Source of the DNA: Apostichopus californicus
Lineage: Eukaryota > Echinodermata > Holothuroidea > Aspidochirotida > Stichopodidae
Assembly: GCA_020650975.1 (NCBI GenBank)
Contig: JAIPMN010001604.1
Location: 4,582 to 40,982, forward strand
Direction of reading: 5' to 3'
Length of the DNA stretch: 36,401 bases
Shown: piece by piece, positions 1 through 9,787 of the stretch
Position numbering within the stretch: position 1 is the first letter of the stretch
How the letters are laid out: every line of letters starts with the position of its first letter
Notes under the pieces: model-generated
Database searches by the model: none
Told to the model about the DNA's origin: nothing
The model's input: only the letters and a program-made list of their open reading frames with translations
Translations under genes and position numbers: made by a program

Positions 1-1783
1 GGGGAACATTAACTTTTGCCCTATTTTGCATATAAGAATCTGGGCTGGAGATAATTTTTTGTCATTAACTGTTGAGGCTAATAACCTTTGAAAATTACAC
101 CTTTCTGGAGAAGGTGATGCCTTCAATATTGTATGTAAAAAAAGGGGCATCGGAACCAGGTTTGGCCCTAGGAAGAATTATGTCACAAGGCTCCCTTTTT
201 TTTAAAGTCTTCATTTTAGACCAGTATATATATAATGGATATGAGAATTTTCCCTGGCCCTAATGACAGGCCTCAGGCTGTAGCACACCACCCCCCCCTC
301 TACATGTCCCCAAGAATCCCCTTCACATCAGGCCTGTGTACAGAAGAATAGTGCATTGGTAACTTGGTGAGAACGTTGACGGCATAGCATTTCCTTGCAA
401 TTTAAAGTGAGGTAAATGCAACCCATTCAAACGCAAGGCTTACTTATGAATTATGATATCAAAATATGGAAGCCATTCAGACACCGTGCTGCTTACTTGC
501 TGACACTGACTTATGATATCAGAATATAGAAATCTCTTCCAGGATCAGAGAAAATTAAATGTTACTTGATAAAAATCTGTTGACACCAGTCCAAAAACAG
601 CACTATTGTTGTGACCTCTTCCGACTTTCAGATCAAATCTTAATTGCCCAATTCAGAAGCAATTTCCTCAGCAGATTTCACACATTTGATTGTACAAAGA
701 ATTAGTTGCATTGATAATTATATTGGGATCCACCCTACAGGAGGGATGTTAGGTGGCACCTAATAGGTGCAAAATAACCCTGGAGTAAACATTTATGTTG
801 GACATCCCATTCCCATGGATACCAAAGGCATACATGTACAGTAATAGGGTAATTTACAGGTATGTAACTATGGTCATGTATACATGTACATGGGTGTTAG
901 CATCTCTGGTTGCATGGATACCAAGGGATCAATGCAACAGGGATCATAGATATGGGCATAAAGGTGTGTAAGAATCTTCAGCTGTATCGATGCCAAGGAG
1001 TCTAAAAGAGATAATGTAGATGTGTAGATCTGGGCATATATGTCCAATCTTCTGTTGCATGGATACCAAGGGATACATATGTTACAGGGAATCTTTAAAT
1101 ATGGGCATAATGGTGTGTTTAAGAAGATCAGCACTATAGATAGCAGGGAATCTGTAACAGGGAACACAGATATGTAACATGGACATATAGGTGTATTAGA
1201 AGCTGCATCTGTATGGATATCAAGGTATCCGTGTTACAGGGACCGCAGATACATGACATGGATATATTGGTGTATTAGAAGCTGCAGCTGTATGGATACC
1301 AAGCTATCCGTGTTTACAGGGGCCGCAGATATGTGACGTGGATATATAGGTGTATTAGAAACTGCATCTGTATCCATGGATATCAAGGTATCCGTGTTAC
1401 AGGGACCATAGATGCGTTAGCATGGGCTTACATGTGTGCAGAAATCTAGGACTGCATGGATAGGTTTGTAGCACATCCTCAAGGCATCTGAGAGGTCAAA
1501 AATTAGCTGAACTTTCTGAAGTTATTCTTGGCCATGAGGAAATATGTTTCAAAAAATGTTTCATTTCTTTGACTCAAATTTTGCGTAAAAACTCACATTT
1601 GAATGCAGTGATCTATAAATTTACATGTATTCATTTTACAGGATAATATTACTTATAAATGGTAGGTTGTTTCATGCAAGATCTATCATTCATGTTTCGA
1701 TAAAGAGAGGTTCTTGTTGAATATTCATATTGGTGACTCGTGCATAAATAAACCCTGATTATTCGGTCTCATTTTGTTTGTAG
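1..1783. other. UST intron sequence (left edge)
   Basis: No exon recognised. Positions 1-800 are plain AT-rich DNA; the ~80-bp tandem repeat follows. The phase of the exon at 1784 shows that at least one more coding exon lies further left. Confidence 0.6.
813..1462. repeat. Degenerate ~80-bp tandem repeat, about nine units
   Basis: Units begin near CATGGATACCAAGG and continue GTTACAGGGA..AGATATG..GGTGT.TTAGAA. They are best preserved at 1211-1400. Non-coding, upstream intron of UST. Confidence 0.75.
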
Positions 1784-1937
1784 ATACAATGCCTCAGAGG
1801 TTTTGTACATCAATATCATCAGAGAACCGATCCCTAGGTTGGTGTCCCACTACTATTTTTCTCGATTCGGAGATGGTGCACAAGATGTCAATGAGAAGAG
1901 AGCAAAGTGGCCCAGAAGCGAAGAAGAATTTAACGAG
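1784..1937 (+). CDS. UST: UST exon: PAPS 3'-phosphate loop
   Basis: Acceptor tttgtag|a and donor gag|gtaaga. It enters with one codon base left over and ends in phase 0. It reads YNASEVLYINIIREP.. to ..EEEFNE, the 3'-phosphate-binding segment. Confidence 0.88.
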
Positions 1938-4900
1938 GTAAGAGCTGACTTATGACTGTAAACGTCTTGCAGGGATGCCAGAATTCCGGCAATAGCCGGA
2001 ATTCCGGCTTTTTCCCCGATTTTGAAATTTGGTTCTGGCTCTACACGATCTTTCCGTCCCAGTTGAAACAGGCATGAGCTTTTTCCGCGAATTTCCTATT
2101 ATCCTAACACACTATTGCATACGCAAATTGGAGCCTATACCGCAATTTTATCTCTTGATTTTCATAAAGTTCCCAACAGTAGCTTAGATAGTCTTTGGGA
2201 CATCCAAATCCCCAAAACTTTCAGGCCCTAGGGGCAAACCCTGCTGGCATCCTTGATCTTGACAATTGTACCAATTCATATTAAAGAGAATTGAGATTTT
2301 AAATGAAGCAAACACAGAAACACACAATTAACAATTGTTAAACTGCCCAATTAAGCCATGACGAACCGCAAAGTTGAAGTACTTTCCTAGAGGCTCTGCT
2401 CCTTCATATTATTTGCCAGACATTCAATTAGCCGCATTTTAATGTCTCTGTGAGGGATTAGCTGCATTTTGATGTCTCTGTGAGGGATTAGCCACATTTT
2501 AATGTCTCTGTGAGGGATTAGCTGCATTTGAATGTCTCTGTGAGGAATAAGCTGCATTTTAGTGTCTCTGTGAGGGATTAGCCGCATTTTAATGCCTCTG
2601 TAAGGAATGAGCTGCATTTTAGTGTCTCTGTGAGGGATTAGCCACATTTTAATGTCTCTGTGAGGGATTAGCCGCATTTTAATGTCTCTGAAGCCGCATT
2701 TTAATGTCTCTGTGAGGGATTAGCCGCATTTTAATGTCTCTGTGAGGGATTAGCTGCATTTTAGTGTCTCTGTGAGGGATTAGCCGCATTTTAATGTCTC
2801 TGTGAGGGATTAGCCGCATTTTAGTGTCTCTGTGAGGGATTAGCCGCATTTTAGTGTCTCTGTGAGGGATTAGCCGCATTTTAATGTCTCTGTGAGGGAT
2901 TAGCTGCATTTTAGTGTCTCTGTGAGGGATTAGCCGCATTTTAACGTCTCTGTGAGGGTGACAATATTGTGCTTGTTGAAACATTAGTGACCATTAATTG
3001 ACTATCTAGCATACTGGGGGCAAAACTGATGACCTATGACCCAGGTAAACCTTGGCTTGAAATTGCCTTGACTTGACTTTAGGAAACTGTCTGTCCAACA
3101 CCATAGTCCATCAGTTTTATGATATTAATTTGCTTAAAATCTGTATAGTCCTACTCTAACGACTGATCTGCCTGTGTGAGTTCACATAATGCTTCAGCAT
3201 CAAAGTAACAATATCGGATTAACTACGGACGGTCGATATGACGACGGTATAAAGTTATAAACATAAACATGATGTAACAAGCATGGTAGCAGGTTATCTC
3301 ATTGGATAGCGTGTGTGGCAAATGGAGGGGAATGGGGGACCGTGAAGCAATCACAGACAGCACAATGGTAGGGTTATATTTAACTTGATTTAAATTTGAT
3401 TTGAGAATTCCCGTCAATTACGGATTACCGTCAATGGCGAACTGGTATAACTCAGCCTATAAATGCATTTTGTAATTTTCGTCCAATAATTTGTTTTGGC
3501 CCACCAGTGTCATTTGGGTTTGTGGGGGGCAAGTGCAAGACATTTGATTGGGGGTTTCCATCGCCTGTCAGACCACTCCCCCCCCCTCCCCCGCTGGGTA
3601 TACCACTGTATATGGGTAAACTGATAAAATAATATGTTGATTGATTACCAGGGTTTAACCTTGGTGCAACAGCCTGGTAATGCAAAGTAAAACATGGATG
3701 AACATGTAGCACCCCCCCCCCCCTCCTCATTTGGCCCCAAATGTGAGGAAGAGTTGACTGGTAGTAAGTCGTATATGAATCGTACCTTGCCCGTAGTATG
3801 TTCAAATATGTATGGAATGCCAAGAATTGTTTATAATCCAGCCAACAATTCAGTCCATCTCTCTGATTTATGGATCCTTTGTTCTCATCAGCCAGGTTTT
3901 ATCACAAGAAAAGGGGGTTTATCACCATAGAAACAGAGATGTTAATGGCAGAGCAATAATTTATGTTATCACTTAACCTTTGTGCTCTTCACCCACCCCC
4001 ATCGTGAATACTGGTCTCTCCTTACCTTGCCAATGGTACAGTATATATGGGTTAATAATCATAAAAGCCGCTAGAATCGATTCTCCATGATCGGTTGTCA
4101 GGTCACATTAATGTTGGTTGCAGAACAGCGGGATGTCCTGGAGGACGATAAGTGGTCAGGTCAAGTGAAGTATCGAATGTTACAATTTGATCTCCTCGTC
4201 TCCTGTTGCCCTTAACGAGATATCTGTAACTTGTTAACTGATGTATGATACTGATTTGTTACAGACAGACTGGGTGCATACATGTATTATACAGTTGTTT
4301 ATTGTTAAAAAGTAAATCGGACTGAAATAGATGTTTGGAAGGAAGGTGTGCCTCCTGATAACACACATATACTGCTTCTGTATGTTATATATTCAGGTAA
4401 ATTGACTCTGCCTGCATGGTGATGATATAGACCAGACTGTGTTGTATGTATATGGCTATACTTTTTATGACATTTATAAACACTACAGTATATCTCTCTG
4501 TTTAGCCAATACATCATTTGAAATAGAATTACTCCAGAGGGCAGATCCAGGATTTTAGAAAGGTGGGTGTGACGCCTTGGGGGTCGTTGTAGCCGATTCA
4601 CATGTAGGGGTGCCTGGGATGCCCCTTCCCATTGGGGGAGGGGGTACAGAATGTATATTAAAAGCATGTTTCAATATTGCTACTGTATTTCAGATGACTT
4701 CTGTTTATTAATATATTTCATTGATTCTTGGAATATAAGTAGAATACAGTGAAATGTGTTACCGTTTCCATCAATTTGAACTTATCTTGTATTTGTTCCT
4801 TACAGACGATAGATCAGTGCACCGTAAACCAGCACAGAGATTGCTCTGGTAACAAGAACTTTTACATCATTCCATTCTTCTGTGGAAACAACAGACACTG

Positions 4901-7900
4901 CACGTGAGTAGCTGTTTCCTTATTTCCTTCGCCCACCCTCCTCCACCCTTCCCCTGCTTCCCCCCCCCCCCACTATTTTTGAAGCTGGTAGTTCTGATTC
5001 TTCTGAAGCACATTCTCCTTAATTCTTGATCCAGAGGTAACTTTCTTCAGTTTTGAGTTGATAAAGGTACGATACATATTTGGAGGACTTGTTACCAATA
5101 TCAAGGGAAGGGGTGTGGAGGGGATTGCAAGTGTGTGTGTGTTATGCCAAGGTAGCTTTACCACCAGGATTGCCCCAGATTTCTTGCTTGGTAGTCCTTT
5201 CTGTTGAAAGTGCATCCAATTAAAGGCTTATTGTGGCGTCAAACATTTTCAACCCAAATTTTTATAGTACACATATCATACAAGTGTAAACAGTGTAGTG
5301 TATGGGGAAGTGTCAGCTGCAGTCATGCAATGTGTCTTCAAGGGTATAGGTTACTGCTTTAACATGATAGGTACCGTCTCAATTATTATTATTAACTCTC
5401 AAGAATGTTTTCATAACCTACGAGTTGTTTCTCTCCCTCTGTAATTTCCTTCTGGGATTCAATAAGTTGACTTACTTACTTACTCCCTCTTTTTATTTCT
5501 TGTCAACCACTTTGAGTGGCTTCAATTCCTGTTATATGAGTTTGATTTATGTGTCTATGTAAAAGTTCAGATTCCCAACTTGACATCTTTTCTGGTTAGT
5601 GTAACTGAATGTAGATATAGTACATTGAGTCTCTCCTGAAGTACATGCAATCAGGGGCATACCTTTATGTTTTAGGCAGGCGGTGGGCAGCCACAAAGGA
5701 TTTTTCATATTTTAGATTATGTCATATTAAGGATAACTAGAGCCACATTGGGGAAAGATGTTGGGCTTGTAGCTGAAATGAAAATAGTCAAGAAATTAAA
5801 TTTTAAACTTTTTCAACCATGCAGCCCCCCAAAAACATGTCATGTTTGTGTTCCTATATGAAAGTACTCACTGTTGTTATTATTAAAAAAATTAAAAATT
5901 AAAAAATCACCCTCGAAACCAGTGGAAGCTTCTCAGTAACATTCATGTAATTTAGATAAGGCTTCCTCCTTTAATCTTGATGAAACCTGTGAAATGGACA
6001 ACCGACTTTGAATGACTCGTGGGGTCTAGCATCCCATAAGGTAGAACCTTGAAACTGTTATGAATGATAGATTGATACATAAAGTGTCCCAGTGACAATT
6101 GAAATGAAAAATCATGTCATTAGACTTGATGGGCCACAAATATGGGGCGTGACCCAATATTGTTTCTAGATTCCTTTCATATGCATATGCCCCGATTCTA
6201 AAACATCGAGTCGTGACTCAGTCGAAATATTAGCTTCTGTGTTGTGGGCCTAACAGTTTGGGGACCGCTGCATTAGACAGCAGCCCTTGAGTAAATTAGA
6301 GATGACGTTAATTAAATTGACGTTCATCTCGGTCGTTTCTACACAGAATGTCGACGTTGAGGTAGGTGTGAACCGTTTCTTCGAGATACTTCTTTACGTT
6401 CATCTTTGCAGATTTGTCTGTTTTTTATATTCAGGTCGCCTTCCAGACGGGCACTTTTGAGAGCTATTTATAACGTGGAGAAAAATTTCCTGGTGGTTGG
6501 AATACTGGAAGAATTTGAACTTACATTGAAAGTGTTAGAAAGAATGCTGCCGAGGTATTTTAGCGGTGCTGAAAAATTATACCGCACACCAGGTAAGACT
6601 TTGTCTCGGCTGAACATGAGTTTTTCTCTAGTAAGAAAGAAGACCTGTGTAGTTTTTTTGTTAACGTTAATAATCACTAAGTGGATCCACACCGTACAAA
6701 GTTCAAGAACCCTATTTGTATTTTGAAGAGGTCAGGAGAGGTAAACAGGCGCTAAAGTCTTGAAATCCTTGTAAACATGATACCTCCAAAATTAAAGCAA
6801 CAATTAATGAGTGTTCCGATGGTATAATTTTCTCTTGGTTGCGCATAGCACACTTTAGTTTTGTGAAGGGGCTCAATATACAATTGCCTCAAAATCTTCC
6901 GATTAACGAAAATAAAAGTTTACAATTTGCTGGCTGAGTGACATTTTCTTGATTTTTGAGGTCCTATTTCTCAGCAATTGAGCTACCCTACCATCACTGG
7001 AACCGACATTGTAGAGCCTACCACATTGAAAGGCTACAAATAGTGTACCTTTTCTGGTGATTAATTGCTCTTAAAGTATTGCTCCAGGATACTTGAGTTG
7101 TTCAAAGGTTATTATGTTTCACCCGGATAATACAAGTTAACAATGATTTCCTGCGTTACTCCTTTTTGTATTGTACCTCATGGTCATTGTGCATTGTTCA
7201 AAGTCGTATAAATAAGTAAATAGACTCAGCAATTAACTTTCTACTTCTGCTTCTAGTATAATATAACATATACTGTTGAGTTATAATTAATGTGTAAAAG
7301 TAAGTTGGCCTGCCGTTTCGATCCTAGCAGGATCTTCTTCAAAGGCTAAATAACAAGTAACAGTAACAGTGACAAAACACGCAGAGAATACAGACAGGTT
7401 AATGAGCATGGTGAACACAAAGAGATAGATGTAAGAGGATTAGTAGACAAGGGATTGAGAGAAGAAAGAAAGAAAGAAACCAACCAACAGGGGAAGAGGA
7501 GAGGTAGGAGGGACAGTGGAGGGACAAAGAGAGGATTAAGGGAAGGGGTAGGGAACCCTTGGAAAGCTAGAACCAATAAGGAGTTATAATTAAAATAGAC
7601 CCAGCACTATTGCTCCAGGCAATTTACTGCAGACTACACAGGTCTGCTGCAACATCACACATATGTATTGATTGACACATTGTTTAATAGTTAATACAGT
7701 ATTAAGGTCTTTTTATTATAAGTATGTACACCAGTAGATGTACAACAGTAGATAGATGCATTGACAATGACTTTGAAACATGTACACTTTTATACAGAAA
7801 TGACCTTGAAGTACAAAACTATTGCTCAGACGTCTGCAAAACACCGCCAAAACGTACAGTAAAACTTACAATTTTTTGTACTGAGGATTTTTCATCAAAA

Positions 7901-8394
7901 ATATTTTGTACACACATGGTAGTACTAGATCTCTTCTAGAAAAAATTAATCAGCTATTTTCAACCTGATCACGTTTATTTTTTCGCTGTCTTCATGACCT
8001 CCGTTGCACATTGGAGCAACTTTACAACCTCATGGAAAAAGCTACAACCCTTTGTATACAATAAGAAATTTATACTACGAATTAAAGTAAGGAAAAAAGT
8101 CCCATGGCTATGATATTGATATTTTGGCAACAAAAACACCTGCATTGTATGGATCAGTTTTGCCTTAAAACTTGCCTAGAGGCCAGTGAATGAAATACAT
8201 TTCAACATTTCTTCTCTTTTATTTTTCTGTTTCCAGACATGGCTTCGAATGCATCGAGGACAGCAACAAATCTAAAGATACCACCTTCCAATGAAACGAT
8301 TAGAGTCCTGAGAAGAAATATGCAGTATGAATATGAATTCTATGAATATATTAAAAAAAGACTTCATAAACAGAAGGATGAGCTTGGGTTGTGA
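1784..8394 (+). CDS. UST: Uronyl 2-O-sulfotransferase-like gene, 3' part (four exons)
   Basis: Golgi type II sulfotransferase that would move sulfate from PAPS to the 2-O position of uronic acid in dermatan/chondroitin or heparan chains. Exons: 1784-1937, 4806-4903, 6435-6592, 8237-8394. Phases join cleanly and give 188 residues plus stop. INIIREP..RLVSHYY is the 3'-phosphate-binding loop of the family, with its Arg and Ser. FYIIPFFCG, NFLVVGILEE and the end YEYEFYEYIKK match vertebrate UST better than HS2ST, although RLVSHYYFSRFGD resembles HS2ST. Four cysteines keep the UST spacing. The part with the TM anchor, PAPS 5' loop and catalytic His is outside the window. There are two NXS/T sites in the last exon (NAS, NET). 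The protein ends sooner after the YEYEFY segment than human UST. The Drosophila pipe/UST family is the alternative broad name. Confidence 0.88.
2427..2958. repeat. 30-bp minisatellite, about 18 units
   Basis: Unit GGATTAGCCGCATTTTAATG plus TCTCTGTGAG, with frequent C/T (GCCGC/GCTGC) and A/G (TTAATG/TTAGTG) variants. One unit near 2690 is shortened. It lies in the UST intron 1938-4805. Confidence 0.95.
4806..4903 (+). CDS. UST: UST exon: cysteine-rich segment
   Basis: Acceptor ccttacag|a and donor cac|gtgagt. It holds 32 codons plus two bases. It reads TIDQC..DC..FYIIPFFCG..HC, with four Cys at UST spacing. Confidence 0.88.
6126..6270. mobile_element. Possible decayed hAT-like remnant
   Basis: The right end TTTGGGGACCGCTG looks like a hAT terminus (CAGCGGTCCCCAAA on the other strand), and CATTAGAC is found on both sides (6118-6125, 6271-6278). 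The left end does not pair well. Confidence 0.35.
6435..6592 (+). CDS. UST: UST exon: NFLVVGILEE segment
   Basis: Acceptor atattcag|g completes the split Thr codon; donor is ccag|gtaaga. It encodes YNVEKNFLVVGILEE and LERMLPRYFSG, conserved in UST/HS2ST. Confidence 0.9.
6593..8236. other. UST last intron
   Basis: Contains the 290-bp insertion with 13-bp direct repeats. Nothing else is recognised. Confidence 0.55.
7291..7580. mobile_element. 290-bp insertion flanked by 13-bp direct repeats
   Basis: GAGTTATAATTAA at 7278-7290 is repeated exactly at 7581-7593, as after a retroposition event. The insert has a short palindrome GATCCTAGCAGGATC (7320-7334), then a purine-rich body with (GAAA)n. 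No tRNA boxes or coding frame were seen; family unknown. Confidence 0.65.
8237..8394 (+). CDS. UST: UST last coding exon
   Basis: Acceptor tttccag|a. It reads DMASNASRTATNLK.. to ..KDELGL, stop TGA at 8392-8394. The YEYEFYEYIKK stretch is a UST hallmark. The end of the exon is repeated 119 bp downstream. Confidence 0.88.
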
Positions 8395-8596
8395 GCAAGG
8401 TTAGAGAGAAAACCAGACCAAGAAGATAAATTACCTTATTCCTGAAGATGTTATTAAAACAACATCATTATCCAACCAGACTTCATAAACAGAAGGAAGA
8501 GGTTGGATTGTGAGCAAGATAAGAGAGAAACCCAGACCAAGAGATAAATTTCCATGTTCCTGAAGAAGTTATGAAAGCAGGGGCATTATCCAACCA
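8361..8596 (+). repeat. Tandem duplication (119 bp) of UST stop region and 3' UTR
   Basis: The segment 8361-8479, which starts in the last 11 codons of UST and continues past the stop, is repeated at 8480-8596 with a few substitutions and small indels. The second copy still reads RLHKQKEEVGL then TGA but lies after the real stop, so it is now 3' UTR. Confidence 0.85.
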
Positions 8597-8662
8597 TTCA
8601 CTACAAATGCATGATAAAGCACTATGACATCAATGAGACCAAGTACTTCAATAAGGATTGGA

Positions 8663-8971
8663 AATAAATGGGTTTGAAAATATTTGTATAAATCATATTT
8701 GATTGGGTTGGGGAATTGGGGGTGGTGGGGGGTAGGTTAGAAAGTACACCTTCCTTATCCTGTTCAGTTGTGAATATTTTAAAGTATTTAATTTCTTACA
8801 ATATTTAAAGACATTAATTAGTCTGTTGCAAATGCTCCTCACCATTAATCATGAAGCATGATCCATAAAGCAAGTCTATTTTATATCACAGTAACGTAAT
8901 GACATACATTTCTTAAGTCTTTACCTTAGTTCCCTATTTTTTCATGTTATATATTTTCATTTTGCAATAAA
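8663..8971 (+). terminator. UST: UST poly(A) signals
   Basis: AATAAA occurs at 8663-8668 and again at 8966-8971, about 270 and 570 bases after the UST stop. Either could set the 3' end. No transcript data were available. Confidence 0.4.
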
Positions 8972-9108
8972 CGTGGAACATTATCTCATCAAATTTGGAT
9001 CATTTAGTATCATTAGAATTGACTTCCAGCCTGAGTAATAATATACACCACAAAGCTCTCCAGAGATTTTCATCTTTTCCCATTTTTAGCTATTCCTTCT
9101 CCCAGTCA

Positions 9109-9114
9109 TTTATT
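9109..9114 (-). terminator. PPIL4: PPIL4 candidate poly(A) signal
   Basis: On the minus strand AATAAA begins only five bases after the PPIL4 stop (9121-9119). If used, the 3' UTR would be very short. I saw no other AATAAA on that strand down to the UST stop. Confidence 0.35.
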
Positions 9115-9118
9115 TTCT

Positions 9119-9787
9119 TTAAGATGAGAGACTTCTTGATCTCCTTTTCTTTTTTGGTTTCCTTTTTGGTGACCTCTCCTCATCGCCTTTCCTCCTCTTA
9201 GTTTTCTTCTTTGTCATCCTACGACTCTCTCCATCTTCATCAGATGAATCGCTCTCTCTCCTCTTCTGTGATTTTCTCCTCTCTGTAGTAGAGGAGTCGC
9301 TGGATTCAGATTGAGTCCTCATACCCTTCTTTTTGTGACTATCGTGTCTAGGGTATCTTTCACCAGAGTTACCAACTCTCCTCCTAGAAGAAGACTGATC
9401 ATGTGACTGATCATGTGACCTATCCCTGGAGTTGCTCCTTCTAGACCTTCTCTCGTTCATCCTCTCATTTCGTCTCTCTTGGTCTCTGTCATCCTTTCCT
9501 CGTCTATCCTCTCGTTTATCTCTGTCATTTCTCTTTGTTTCCTTTGACCGGTCGTCCCTCCTTTTGACTGTCCTCTCATGTTCCTCAGACATGTTCCTCT
9601 TCCCTCTATCCCTAAATCTCTCCTTCTCCTTTGATCTTTCTCTGTGGGGTGGTGCAGACCTGTCAGGGCTGGATGATGACCCTTTCTTCCCTCTCTTCCT
9701 AGCTTTATCCCTCTCCTTTGGTCTTTCTCTGTCCGGGCTGGAGGAGGAGCTGTTACTGCTGCTTCTGACATCTCTTCTCCTGCTTTC
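9119..9787 (-). CDS. PPIL4: PPIL4 exon 13 (RS/charged tail and stop)
   Basis: Acceptor ttttatcag|gaa. 222 residues rich in R, S, K, E and D with [10 protein letters not shown]-like motifs, ending RRSRSLSS and TAA at 9121-9119. A second AG eight bases downstream (exon would start at 9779) is a possible alternative acceptor. Confidence 0.88.
   Translation of the reverse strand, partial: ESRRRDVRSSSNSSSSSPDRERPKERDKARKRGKKGSSSSPDRSAPPHRERSKEKERFRDRGKRNMSEEHERTVKRRDDRSKETKRNDRDKREDRRGKDDRDQERRNERMNERRSRRSNSRDRSHDQSHDQSSSRRRVGNSGERYPRHDSHKKKGMRTQSESSDSSTTERRKSQKRRESDSSDEDGESRRMTKKKTKRRKGDEERSPKRKPKKKRRSRSLSS

Larger units (their letters stand above)
1938..6434. other. UST introns around exon 4806-4903
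   Basis: Apart from the 30-bp minisatellite and the possible hAT remnant at 6126-6270, I see only AT-rich sequence, C-runs (3711-3723, 4961-4971) and a G-rich patch at 4537-4650 that may be old transposon debris. Confidence 0.55.

Noticed and set aside
72-263. 63-codon plus-strand frame at the left edge as a UST exon
   Set aside because: No similarity to UST and no splice signals in the right phase.
2427-2958. CRISPR-like array of 30-bp repeats
   Set aside because: Units abut directly with no unique spacers, and the DNA is plainly from an animal nuclear genome.
2387-2984. Two minus-strand frames of about 100 residues with a repeated RLIPHRDIKM decapeptide
   Set aside because: They are the by-product of a 30-bp minisatellite whose period is a multiple of three. 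They have no domain, no splice logic and lie inside a UST intron.
3505-3612. Segment bounded by CAGTG and CCACTG with C-runs
   Set aside because: Only five end bases match and the flanks share no direct repeat.
4537-4650. hAT-like MITE (AGATCCAGGATTTT followed by a G-rich stretch)
   Set aside because: It resembles the start of such elements, but I found no matching ends or target duplication.
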